A DNA stretch of 64,000 bases from Pseudomonas fluorescens (GTDB lineage: Bacteria; Pseudomonadota; Gammaproteobacteria; Pseudomonadales; Pseudomonadaceae): assembly GCF_902497745.1 (NCBI RefSeq), contig NZ_CABVHJ010000022.1, positions 62,001-126,000 on the forward strand. The letters are read 5' to 3'. The translations under genes and the position numbers were made by a program. Below are positions 18,030-25,911 of the stretch, piece by piece. How positions within the stretch are numbered: position 1 is the stretch's first letter; the number at the start of each line of letters is the position of its first letter. The notes under the pieces were generated by a model that saw only the letters and a program-made list of their open reading frames with translations, did no database searches and was not told the origin of the DNA.

Positions 18030-18656
18030 ATGAATAAAGTGCTGATCGTGGATGATCACCCTGTCATTCGTCTTGCGGTGCGTATGCTAATGGAGCGTCA
18101 TGGCTACGAAGTCATCGCAGAGACTGATAACGGTGTGGATGCGTTACAACTGGCTCGAGAACAAATGCCGGATATTGTTATTCTGGATATTGGAATACCG
18201 AAACTTGATGGTCTGGAAGTTATTGCGCGCCTGACTTCGACGGCCATGCCTATTAAAGTCCTGGTATTGACTTCACAGGCCCCCGGGCATTTTTCAATGC
18301 GCTGCATGCAGTCGGGGGCTGCCGGCTATGTCTGTAAACAGCAAGACCTGACCGAATTGCTCAGTGCGATCAAGGCGGTATTGTCAGGCTACAGTTATTT
18401 CCCCAATCAGGCTTTGCATACGGTGCGAACCAGTTTGGGCAATGCCAGTGAGGCCGACATGGTAGATCGGCTGTCCGGTCGGGAAATGATGGTGTTGCAG
18501 CAGTTGGCACGGGGAAAGACCAACAAGGAAATCGCCGATGGCATGTTTTTGAGCAACAAGACCGTGAGCACCTACAAGACACGCTTGTTGTTGAAGCTTA
18601 ATGCACGCTCCCTGGTTGACCTTATCGAGTTGGCGCAACGCAATGGTCTGGTCTGA
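18030..18656 (+). CDS. Orphan response regulator, NarL/LuxR family (BvgA/RocA-like)
   Basis: A DNA-binding response regulator. The receiver domain (residues 1-120) has the acidic pair Asp8-Asp9, phospho-acceptor Asp53 in VILDIGIPK and the conserved Thr/Lys positions in VLVLTSQ and YVCKQQD. A LuxR-type helix-turn-helix follows (about 145-205) with LSGREMMVLQQLARGKTNKEIA. The 208-residue length fits. It resembles BvgA/EvgA/RocA1 regulators, usually paired with hybrid sensor kinases, but no kinase gene is next to it. The start at 18030 matches the domain boundary; its ribosome site is weak. Target genes are unknown. Confidence 0.85.
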   Translation: MNKVLIVDDHPVIRLAVRMLMERHGYEVIAETDNGVDALQLAREQMPDIVILDIGIPKLDGLEVIARLTSTAMPIKVLVLTSQAPGHFSMRCMQSGAAGYVCKQQDLTELLSAIKAVLSGYSYFPNQALHTVRTSLGNASEADMVDRLSGREMMVLQQLARGKTNKEIADGMFLSNKTVSTYKTRLLLKLNARSLVDLIELAQRNGLV

Positions 18657-18714
18657 ATGCCTGTAGTAGCTGACAGGGTCATGGGCCGATCGAATCCAGC
18701 TAGCTGCAGAAAGT

Positions 18715-18740
18715 AAAAAGCCTCCGGTTCAGGAGGCTTT
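18715..18740 (-). terminator. Terminator between the response regulator and the 58-residue gene
   Basis: The stem AAAGCCTCC/GGAGGCTTT with a short loop. The T-run is better on the minus strand, directly after the stop of the small gene at 18747, but it could serve both convergent genes. Confidence 0.8.
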
Positions 18741-18746
18741 CAAATA

Positions 18747-18923
18747 TCAGTCATCAAAATCGTATTCGGCCAATTGCTTTTGCAGTCGGCGCTCCTCGAG
18801 CAGGTTATCGATGGTGCGGCGCTTGCTCAGGTTGGTCTTGGCGACCTCGACCACAGGTTCGGCGTCATCAGTTTCTGCAGCGATATCGTCATCTACATCC
18901 AGTGGCTCTTTGTCGCTACTCAT
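18747..18923 (-). CDS. Small acidic conserved protein, 58 residues
   Basis: A short gene reading MSSDKEPLDVDDDI at the start and ending QLAEYDFDD. The first half is strongly acidic and probably disordered; the second half, KTNLSKRRTIDNLLEERRL, looks like a charged helix. I know no function. P. aeruginosa carries a similar small conserved gene next to nth (from memory), which supports it as real. A purine-rich ribosome site (GGGAG) lies ahead of the ATG and a terminator directly follows the stop. Confidence 0.75.
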   Translation of the reverse strand: MSSDKEPLDVDDDIAAETDDAEPVVEVAKTNLSKRRTIDNLLEERRLQKQLAEYDFDD

Positions 18924-19029
18924 AAGCTGACTCCCGGCTAAGAATGCCTTTGGCGCTCCTTATATCGATATTCCTGCGGCGGGTAAAAAAGATTTTTTCA
19001 ATCGATTTATCAATTATTCCAATAGCCGG

Positions 19030-19668
19030 TCAATCGTCCGAGGTTTTGTCTTTGTACTCGCACAAGTCCTCGATCCGGCAACTGCCACAACGCGGCTTGC
19101 GGGCCAGACACACATAGCGACCGTGAAGAATCAGCCAGTGATGAGAGTCGAGCAGGAATTCCTTGGGCACAAACTTCATCAGCTTCTTTTCCACTTCAAC
19201 CACATTTTTACCCGGTGCAATGCCGGTGCGGTTGCTGACCCGGAAGATGTGGGTGTCGACGGCCATGGTCAGTTGCCGGAAAGCCGTGTTGAGTACGACG
19301 TTGGCGGTCTTGCGGCCCACTCCCGGCAAGGCTTCGAGTTCTTCACGGGTTTGCGGGACCTCGCTGCCATGGCGTTCAACCAGCAAACGGCAGGTTTCGA
19401 TGACGTTCCTGGCCTTGCTGTTGTAGAGACCGATCGTCTTGATGTATTCGGATAGACCTTCGATACCCAACGCGTGGATCGCTGCCGGCGTATTGGCAAC
19501 CGGGAACAGCTTCGCCGTGGCCTTGTTGACGCCTACGTCAGTCGACTGCGCCGAAAGAATCACGGCGATCAACAGCTCGAACGGCGAGGAGTAGGCCAGT
19601 TCGGTCTTTGGCTCCGGATTGTCTTCGTGCAGGCGACGGAAAATCTCCAGACGTTTTGCAGCATTCAT
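19030..19668 (-). CDS. nth: Endonuclease III (DNA glycosylase/AP lyase)
   Basis: Removes oxidised pyrimidines from DNA and nicks the abasic site. The 212 residues show the helix-hairpin-helix LPGVGRKTANVVLN with the catalytic lysine (near 120), the catalytic aspartate in AVDTHIFRVSNR (near 138), and a C-terminal 4Fe-4S site with the C-x6-C-x2-C-x5-C spacing (CLARKPRCGSCRIEDLC). The start overlaps the end of the rnfE-like gene by four bases; rnf-nth linkage is common in gammaproteobacteria, and here nth is the last gene of that unit. Confidence 0.96.
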   Translation of the reverse strand: MNAAKRLEIFRRLHEDNPEPKTELAYSSPFELLIAVILSAQSTDVGVNKATAKLFPVANTPAAIHALGIEGLSEYIKTIGLYNSKARNVIETCRLLVERHGSEVPQTREELEALPGVGRKTANVVLNTAFRQLTMAVDTHIFRVSNRTGIAPGKNVVEVEKKLMKFVPKEFLLDSHHWLILHGRYVCLARKPRCGSCRIEDLCEYKDKTSDD

Positions 19669-20246
19669 GGACGATGGTTTTCCTTGGAAATTGAGTTCGG
19701 GCGAATCAACGCCTGGCGCGCCGCCAGCAGCAGCGCCAACAGAATAAAAGCACCGGGGATCAAGGTGATCAGGTGCAGCCCTTCGCTAAACAGAACAAGA
19801 CCTGGCCAGGATTCGGACAGCCCCCGGCCGAGACTACCGTGGCCGGTGAGTTCACGCAGCCCTGCAAGTACCAGCATGAGTCCACCGAACGTCGCGCAGA
19901 GTTTGAAGCGTTCGGCCAGTGATTGATGCCAGAAACCATTGTGTTCCAGAACCACGCATTGCAAGGCGATCAGGCCGGCATACAGGCCGAATGCTAGCTG
20001 CCAGGGCAGAAACCAACGCTGTGCCAGAAGATCTGCGCAACTGGTGAAAGTCGCGGCGAGCAACAGGCTGGCCAGTAATGCGCTTGTACCACTGAGCCTC
20101 GATCGCAAAGCCGGCATGCACAGGCCATACAGACCCACCACTGTGGCGAACATCAACAATGTTCCCAGTGCGCCTGCCAAGGAGTCGCTGGTGCCAAGCA
20201 GCAGTGTCAGCATCAAAGCATTCGAAAGGGTTGCCGAGCGGTTCAT
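19665..20246 (-). CDS. rnfE: RnfE/RsxE-like membrane subunit, one cluster cysteine missing
   Basis: An integral membrane subunit of an Rnf-type electron-transfer complex with about six hydrophobic segments. In canonical RnfE/NqrD, two cysteines (LGLCP and TNC motifs) help hold an iron-sulfur cluster inside the membrane. Here the first motif reads LLLGTSDSLAG, with serine (residue 20) in place of cysteine, while the second keeps Cys97 in ALQCVVL. The C-terminal LRELTGHGSL and IPGAFILLALLLA segments still match RsxE. The 193 residues are shorter than the usual 230 or so. It overlaps nth and rnfG by four bases on either side. Confidence 0.85.
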   Translation of the reverse strand: MNRSATLSNALMLTLLLGTSDSLAGALGTLLMFATVVGLYGLCMPALRSRLSGTSALLASLLLAATFTSCADLLAQRWFLPWQLAFGLYAGLIALQCVVLEHNGFWHQSLAERFKLCATFGGLMLVLAGLRELTGHGSLGRGLSESWPGLVLFSEGLHLITLIPGAFILLALLLAARQALIRPNSISKENHRP

Positions 20247-20848
20247 GTTCCGCTCCCCAGCAGTGCCGCCCGATGAGCATCGAAGTAGCGCAGCGCATCG
20301 TGGATCGTGCTGATGGCGGCGCGAGAGGTGATGGTCGCACCGGCCATCTGATCAAATTGGCCTTGATCCTTTTTCAACGCCCAGCCTGCATCGCTCGGAT
20401 CATTGCTCAATTTGCCGATAAACGTCTGCAGCCAGGCGTTCGGCCAGTCTCCCAGATGCCCGCCGAGTGCTGGCGTTTCGGTTTGTTGGAGAGTTTTGAC
20501 GCCCAGCAATTTGCCGTTGGCATCGATTGCAATCAACAGTTCGATGGCACCCGCATAACCCCGGGTCTGGCTACGCAGCAGAATCGCTACGGTCTGGCCG
20601 CCTCGGGTCACGCGATAACCGCCGGTCAAGGTGCTGTGGTTCAAGGCTGTGTCTGCCAAGGCCAAAGGCTGTTCCAGCGGTTGATTGTCGTAGGCCTCGA
20701 GCGGGAGCAGGTCGAGCAGTTTGCGGCTTTCGATCAAGCGCTGTTCGGCGGCTATCTGCGGTGCGTTAATGCGCTGTAAGACGTAGGTCGCACCGATGCC
20801 GATGAGCACCAACATCAACACGATTAGCGCGCTGCCCGTGCGGTTCAT
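20243..20848 (-). CDS. rnfG: RnfG/RsxG-like flavoprotein subunit
   Basis: A periplasm-facing, singly anchored subunit that normally carries covalent FMN on a threonine. The 201 residues have one N-terminal membrane segment (SALIVLMLVLIGIGATYV) and an FMN-binding domain with GYAGAIELLIAID, QTETPALGGHL and the attachment motif FDQMAGATITSRA. The usual S/T-G-A-T is A-G-A-T here, but the acceptor threonine is kept. I start at the ATG at 20846-20848, which overlaps the rnfD stop by four bases. Lies in the rnfA-B-D-G-E-nth chain. Confidence 0.88.
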   Translation of the reverse strand: MNRTGSALIVLMLVLIGIGATYVLQRINAPQIAAEQRLIESRKLLDLLPLEAYDNQPLEQPLALADTALNHSTLTGGYRVTRGGQTVAILLRSQTRGYAGAIELLIAIDANGKLLGVKTLQQTETPALGGHLGDWPNAWLQTFIGKLSNDPSDAGWALKKDQGQFDQMAGATITSRAAISTIHDALRYFDAHRAALLGSGT

Positions 20849-21828
20849 GGATTCACCTGTGACTGGCGGCCAGCGGCAAATCGCTCCAGCGCCGGCACGC
20901 AAAGGTTCATCAGCAGCACCGCAAACGCCACGCCATCCGGGTATCCGCCCCAGGTGCGAATCAAATAAGTCAGCAGCCCGACGCCGACACCGAACAGCAG
21001 ACGGGCGAGCGCGGTTTTCGCGCCGGAGACCGGTTCAGTGATGATGAAGAACGCGCCGAGCATTGTTGCGCCGCTGAGCAGATGAAACAGCGGCGATCCA
21101 TGCGAGTTCGACCCTGAACCATTCCAGCACAGCAGGCTGACGACAAGCAGGCTGGCAAGCATGCCCACTGGAGCGTGCCAGGCAAAGACCTGGCGTTGCA
21201 GCAAAAACAGCCCGCCGGCAAGAAACGCCAGATTCACCCACTCCACACCGTGTCCGCCAAAGCGGCCGAAGGCCGGGTCGCTGGCGAACAACTCGTCCAT
21301 GGTCAGGCTTTTGTTGATGCGCAGGCTGTCTAGTACGGTGGCCTGTGCCCAGGCGTCCGGCGCCTGACCAGCGCCAAATACCTGTTGAAACGTTGCTGTC
21401 AGATCCAGGCCGTGGGCCGGCCAATGGGTCATCGGCTGCGGGAACATCACCATGGCCAGGGCGAAGCCGAGCATTGCCGGGTTGAACGGATTTTTTCCGA
21501 CGCCGCCGTACACGTGCTTGCCGAACAGCAAGCCTGAAGCAATGGCCGTCACCGTCAGCCACCAGGGGCAGTAGGGCGGCAGGGCGGCAGCCAGCAACGT
21601 CGCGCTGACCAGCGCACTGCCGTCGCTCAATGTCGGTTGCAAAGGTTGTCGACGCAGGCGAAGGACCGCCGCCTCGACCATCAGCGCAGTGACGATCGCC
21701 AGCAGCAGATTGATCAACACGCCCCAACCGTAAAACCAGAACAACGCCAACAGCCCCGGCAACGTCGCCAGCAATACCAGCTTCATCGCCTGTTGCAGGC
21801 GACTGTCCGGCGTTTCAAGGGGCGACAT
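20845..21828 (-). CDS. rnfD: RnfD/RsxD-like membrane flavoprotein
   Basis: An integral membrane subunit that binds FMN covalently. The 327 residues contain about ten hydrophobic segments, the conserved YGGVGKNPFNPAMLGFA motif near residue 110, and the flavinylation motif LLSGATMLGAFFI near residue 235, in which the threonine is the expected attachment site. TEPVSGAKT following it also matches the family. The start lies inside the 3' end of rnfB (14-base overlap). This is the best conserved subunit of the cluster, which suggests that the complex is still flavinylated and active. Confidence 0.93.
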   Translation of the reverse strand: MSPLETPDSRLQQAMKLVLLATLPGLLALFWFYGWGVLINLLLAIVTALMVEAAVLRLRRQPLQPTLSDGSALVSATLLAAALPPYCPWWLTVTAIASGLLFGKHVYGGVGKNPFNPAMLGFALAMVMFPQPMTHWPAHGLDLTATFQQVFGAGQAPDAWAQATVLDSLRINKSLTMDELFASDPAFGRFGGHGVEWVNLAFLAGGLFLLQRQVFAWHAPVGMLASLLVVSLLCWNGSGSNSHGSPLFHLLSGATMLGAFFIITEPVSGAKTALARLLFGVGVGLLTYLIRTWGGYPDGVAFAVLLMNLCVPALERFAAGRQSQVNP

Positions 21829-23023
21829 GGTCTTGCACCTGGCGCTCGGCGTCTTGCAGGCGGGCGCGGGCCTTGTCGAGCATTTCAGTGGGGGTACCGG
21901 CGCGCCGTTCGAGTTTATTGAGGTCCGCGCGGGCGTAGGCCAATTCGGTTTTCAACTGGCGAAGCTGGCTGTCGATCGGGCGCTTTTCGACCCGCACCAA
22001 GTCAGGCAATGGCTGATCGCTGGTGGCTTCGGCAGCGTGCAGGGCCTGCTCTGCGTCGCGCAACGCTTGTTCCAGCGCGGCGATCTGTTCGGGCGCCGCT
22101 TCGGCGCTTTGTGCTTTTTTCAGTTCGGCGCGGCGCATGGCCAACTGGATCTTCGCCCGTTTCAGATCGGCGTCTTTGGCGGGGGCGGGCACTGTGGGCG
22201 CTGGCGTTGCACTGCTTTCAAGTTTCGCCAAGGCCAGTTCTGCCGCTTCGAACTGCTGCTGCAACACGATCAGTTGCGTCTGCTGCTCGAATGTCGGCGG
22301 ATGGCCGAAGGCTTTCAATGATTTGTGCAATTGCGCACGGCTCATCGCCACATCGATCTTGGCTTTCTTCAGAGCCGCATCCACAGTCGCCGCTTTCTGC
22401 GCGCGCACCCGCTCCAGCGCTGCCTGGACCGGATCGGTTGCGACCACTTCAGGTTGCGCCGCCCGTTTCACCCGCGCTTCTCGCTCCGCCTGTTTCTGCT
22501 GTTCTTCGCGTTGCAGACGCTGATTGCGTCGTTCGAAGCGTTGACGTGCATGATCACGTTTGGCAGCGCGGGCGCGTTGCTCTTCGAGACTAAAAGCCAG
22601 GCCGCCGACCACCGGCAATGTGCCGAGCGGCAGCGGGTGCATTTCAATGCAATCCACCGGGCACGGCGCGACACACAGGTCACAACCGGTGCATTCATCG
22701 ATGATCACGGTGTGCATCAGTTTCGCCGCGCCGACAATCGCGTCGATCGGGCAGGCCTGGATGCACTTGGTGCAGCCAATGCACTCGGCTTCGCGGATGT
22801 ATGCCACTTGCGGCGGCGCCGAACCGCGACTGATGTCCAGTTCCAGCACCGGCACTTTCAGCAGTTCAGCCAGTGCGGAGATGGTTTCGTCACCGCCCGG
22901 CGGGCACTTGTTGATCGGCTCGCCCTCGGCGATGCCTTGTGCATAGGGCTTGCATCCGGGATGGCCGCACTTTCCGCATTGGGTCTGCGGCAGGAGGGCA
23001 TCGATGCGTTGAATCAGACTCAT
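21815..23023 (-). CDS. rnfB: RnfB-like ferredoxin subunit: no membrane anchor, long RnfC-like C-terminal extension
   Basis: An iron-sulfur subunit of the Rnf-type complex. The N-terminal Fe-S domain has Cys16, 19, 24 and 40, followed by two ferredoxin motifs, Cys81/84/87/91 and Cys111/114/117/121. Canonical RnfB starts with a hydrophobic anchor of about 25 residues; here the protein begins MSLIQRIDALLPQTQCG, with none. Residues 145-402 are a charged, Ala/Lys/Gln-rich, coiled-coil-like extension absent from canonical RnfB. It holds three related repeats at about 219-236, 288-305 and 355-372 (pattern KxAKxxxAxxRAxLxK) that recall RnfC tails. No rnfC gene is present in the cluster. The start overlaps rnfA by four bases. 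Confidence 0.9.
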   Translation of the reverse strand: MSLIQRIDALLPQTQCGKCGHPGCKPYAQGIAEGEPINKCPPGGDETISALAELLKVPVLELDISRGSAPPQVAYIREAECIGCTKCIQACPIDAIVGAAKLMHTVIIDECTGCDLCVAPCPVDCIEMHPLPLGTLPVVGGLAFSLEEQRARAAKRDHARQRFERRNQRLQREEQQKQAEREARVKRAAQPEVVATDPVQAALERVRAQKAATVDAALKKAKIDVAMSRAQLHKSLKAFGHPPTFEQQTQLIVLQQQFEAAELALAKLESSATPAPTVPAPAKDADLKRAKIQLAMRRAELKKAQSAEAAPEQIAALEQALRDAEQALHAAEATSDQPLPDLVRVEKRPIDSQLRQLKTELAYARADLNKLERRAGTPTEMLDKARARLQDAERQVQDHVAP

Positions 23024-23589
23024 GTTTTGATCAGTCCACTGAATCCGAGAAAAATCACTGCGATCAAACCGGCGCTGATCAGGTCGATCGGCAAGCCGCG
23101 AAAGGGCAGGGGAATATCGTTGTCGGCCGTGCGTTCGCGTAAATCGCTGAACAGGCTCAGCACCAGCCAGAAGCCCAGCCCGGCACCGAGGCTCAGCGCT
23201 GTCGCCTGCAGCAGACCGCGATCGTTTTGCGCGTTGATCAGCGTCAGCCCGAGAACACCGGCGTTACCGAGTAACAAAGGCCACAAACCGTCGAAGGGCA
23301 GATTCGGCAACCCGCGCGCCAACAGTTTCAGCAGTGGCGCGATCAGCAAAACGCTCAACGGCAGAAACACGAACAACCGCAGGGCTTCAAGGTGAAGCGG
23401 CACCAGCAACCCATGCCAGATCACGTAACCGACCACACCGACGACCAGCATCATGCAAAGCGTCGCTGACCCCAGCGCGTGCACTTGACGACGATTGCCT
23501 GCCAAGAGCGGATCGACGCCCAGCGGCCAGTGCAACACGAAGTTGTTGAGCAGCGCAGCACTGACAAGCGTAAGCACGAGTTCGGTCAT
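23020..23589 (-). CDS. rnfA: RnfA/RsxA-like membrane subunit lacking both cluster cysteines
   Basis: A six-segment membrane subunit, 189 residues. It aligns well with RsxA at LLNNFVL (residues 13-19), RERTADNDIPLPFRG and the end, GFSGLIKT. In canonical RnfA/NqrE the LGLCPF and NCAVLG cysteines bind the intramembrane iron-sulfur cluster. Here these read LGVDPLL (Asp26) and GNAGVLG (Ala110), so neither ligand is present. The only cysteine, Cys45, is elsewhere. First gene of the rnf-like chain; its promoter should lie in the 115 bases downstream of metG, after the metG terminator. Confidence 0.87.
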   Translation of the reverse strand: MTELVLTLVSAALLNNFVLHWPLGVDPLLAGNRRQVHALGSATLCMMLVVGVVGYVIWHGLLVPLHLEALRLFVFLPLSVLLIAPLLKLLARGLPNLPFDGLWPLLLGNAGVLGLTLINAQNDRGLLQATALSLGAGLGFWLVLSLFSDLRERTADNDIPLPFRGLPIDLISAGLIAVIFLGFSGLIKT

Positions 23590-23648
23590 GGTTCTGTCGG
23601 CGAAACGGGCAGATGTCTCATAAGGTTAGGCAGTATCCGCCCAGATAT

Positions 23649-23693
23649 GAAAAATCCCACCGGCATGCGGGGCACGTCGGTGGGATCGATTTT
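23649..23693 (-). terminator. Terminator after metG
   Basis: The stem AATCCCACCG/CGGTGGGAT has an inner GC-rich part, and the minus strand ends in a T-run after the metG stop. It would separate metG from the rnf-like unit. Confidence 0.75.
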
Positions 23694-23704
23694 GTTGCTG
23701 TCGC

Positions 23705-25756
23705 TTACTTGATGCGCTGACCCGGCTTGGCGCCGCTGTCCGGGCTCAGCAGGTAAATCTCTTCACCGCCGGGGCCGGCCGCCATCACCATGCCTTCGGA
23801 GATACCGAACTTCATTTTCCGAGGCTTGAGGTTGGCGATCATCATGGTCAGGCGACCGTCGAGCTTGGACGGATCCGGATAAGCGCTCTTGATCCCGGAG
23901 AACACGTTGCGTTGCTCGTCACCGATATCCAGTGTCAGGCGCAGCAGTTTGTCGGCACCTTCCACGTGTTCGGCCTTGACGATCAATGCGACGCGCAGGT
24001 CGATGGCGGCAAAGGCGTCGAAGTCGATTTCCGGCGACAACGGATCCTTGGCCAGTTCGCCATTGCCGGCCGGAGCAGCGGTGCCGGTGTCGGTCTGGCT
24101 GGCGGTCAGGTCTTCTTTCGAGGCGTCGCTCATGGCTTGTACTTTTACCGGGTCGATGCGGGTCATCAGCGGTTTGAATTCGTTGAGCTGATGGTTGGCC
24201 AGCAGGGTGGTGTGGTCGTTCCAGGTCAGCGGGGCGACATTGAGGAACGCCTCGGCATCGGCGGCCAGCAGCGGCAGCACCGGTTTGAGGAAGATCACCA
24301 GTTGGCGGAACAGGTTGATGGCGGTGGCGCAGATCGCTTGGACTTCATCCTGTTTGCCTTCCTGCTTGTTCAACGACCACGGTGCCTTGTCGGCGATCCA
24401 GGCGTTGGCGCGGTCGGCCAGGGCCATGGTTTCACGCATGGCGCGGGCGAAGTCGCGAGCTTCATAGGCGTCGGCAATGCTTGGCGCAGCAGCGAGGAAA
24501 GCCTCGGTCAGCTCTGGCGCGGCATTGGTGTCGACCAGCAGGCCGGCGTTGCCTTTTTGAATGAAGCCGGCGCAACGGCTGGCGATGTTGACCACTTTGC
24601 CGACCAGGTCAGAGTTGACCTTCTGCACGAAGTCTTCGAGGTTCAGGTCGAGGTCATCGACGCCACGGCCCAGTTTGGCCGCGTAGTAGTAGCGCAGGTA
24701 TTCCGGTGACAAGTGATCCAGATAGGTGCGCGCCTTGATGAAGGTGCCGCGCGACTTGGACATCTTCTGGCCATTGACGGTCAGGTAGCCGTGCACGTTG
24801 ATGCCGGTCGGCTTGCGGTAGCCCGCGCCTTCGAGCATTGCTGGCCAGAACAGCGCGTGGAAGTTGACGATATCCTTGCCGATGAAGTGGTACAGCTCGG
24901 CGGTGGAATCCTTGCCCCAGAACGCATCGAAGTCCAGCTCCGGCGTGCGGTTGCAGAGGTTCTTGAAGCTGGCCATGTAGCCGATCGGCGCATCCAGCCA
25001 CACGTAGAAATATTTGCCCGGCTCGCCCGGAATCTCGAAACCGAAGTAAGGCGCATCGCGGGAGATGTCCCACTGTTGCAGGCCAGCGTCCAGCCATTCG
25101 GCGATTTTGTTGGCGACGGCGTCTTGCAAGGTGCCGCTGCGGGTCCAGGTTTGCAGCATTTCCTGGAAGTCCGGCAGTTTGAAGAAGAAGTGCTGGGAAT
25201 CCTTGAGCACCGGGGTGGCGCCAGAGATGGCCGACTTCGGATCCTTCAAATCAGTCGGTGCGTAGGTCGCACCGCACTTTTCGCAGTTGTCGCCGTACTG
25301 GTCTTCGGTGCCGCATTTCGGGCAGGTGCCCTTGATGAAGCGGTCGGCCAGGAACATTTTCTTTTCCGGGTCGAAGTACTGGGTGATCGAGCGCTGGGCG
25401 ATGTGCCCGGCGTCACGCAATTTGATGTAGATCTGGCTCGACAGCTCACGGTTTTCTTCGGCGTGAGTGGAGTGGAAGTTGTCGAAATCGACCAGGAACT
25501 CGGCAAAGTCGGCGCTGTGTTCAGCCTGCACGTTGGCGATCAGTTGTTCCGGGGTGATGCCTTCCTTTTCCGCGCGCAGCATGATCGCCGAACCGTGGGC
25601 GTCGTCGGCGCAGACATAAATGCATTGATTGCCGCGATGCTTCTGGAAGCGCACCCACATATCGGTCTGGATATATTCCAGCATATGGCCAAGGTGAATC
25701 GAACCGTTGGCGTAGGGCAGGGCGCTGGTGACGAGGATCTTGCGTGGTTCGGACAT
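23705..25756 (-). CDS. metG: Methionyl-tRNA synthetase
   Basis: Charges tRNA(Met) with methionine. The 683 residues contain the HIGH-type motif SIHLGHMLE near residue 19, a zinc site with CPKCGTEDQYGDNCEKC near 145, the KMSKS motif in GQKMSKSRGTF near 335, and the C-terminal tRNA-binding domain (about 575-683, from FDAFAAIDLRVALIV). Full length for the dimeric E. coli-type enzyme. Divergent from apbC with 155 bases between, a linkage common in gammaproteobacteria. Confidence 0.97.
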   Translation of the reverse strand: MSEPRKILVTSALPYANGSIHLGHMLEYIQTDMWVRFQKHRGNQCIYVCADDAHGSAIMLRAEKEGITPEQLIANVQAEHSADFAEFLVDFDNFHSTHAEENRELSSQIYIKLRDAGHIAQRSITQYFDPEKKMFLADRFIKGTCPKCGTEDQYGDNCEKCGATYAPTDLKDPKSAISGATPVLKDSQHFFFKLPDFQEMLQTWTRSGTLQDAVANKIAEWLDAGLQQWDISRDAPYFGFEIPGEPGKYFYVWLDAPIGYMASFKNLCNRTPELDFDAFWGKDSTAELYHFIGKDIVNFHALFWPAMLEGAGYRKPTGINVHGYLTVNGQKMSKSRGTFIKARTYLDHLSPEYLRYYYAAKLGRGVDDLDLNLEDFVQKVNSDLVGKVVNIASRCAGFIQKGNAGLLVDTNAAPELTEAFLAAAPSIADAYEARDFARAMRETMALADRANAWIADKAPWSLNKQEGKQDEVQAICATAINLFRQLVIFLKPVLPLLAADAEAFLNVAPLTWNDHTTLLANHQLNEFKPLMTRIDPVKVQAMSDASKEDLTASQTDTGTAAPAGNGELAKDPLSPEIDFDAFAAIDLRVALIVKAEHVEGADKLLRLTLDIGDEQRNVFSGIKSAYPDPSKLDGRLTMMIANLKPRKMKFGISEGMVMAAGPGGEEIYLLSPDSGAKPGQRIK

Positions 25757-25911
25757 GTGGGGCTTCGCTACTTGATGAAACGGAGGTCGGCCACTATAAA
25801 GCGCCGGGCAAGATATTTCACCCCTGCAAATCGTTGCCGGGCGTGCCGTCCGGAGGATAGAAGGGGTAGGATACCCGCCATCTTTTCCCAGTCTTGTTAT
25901 CGGAGTTGCCC

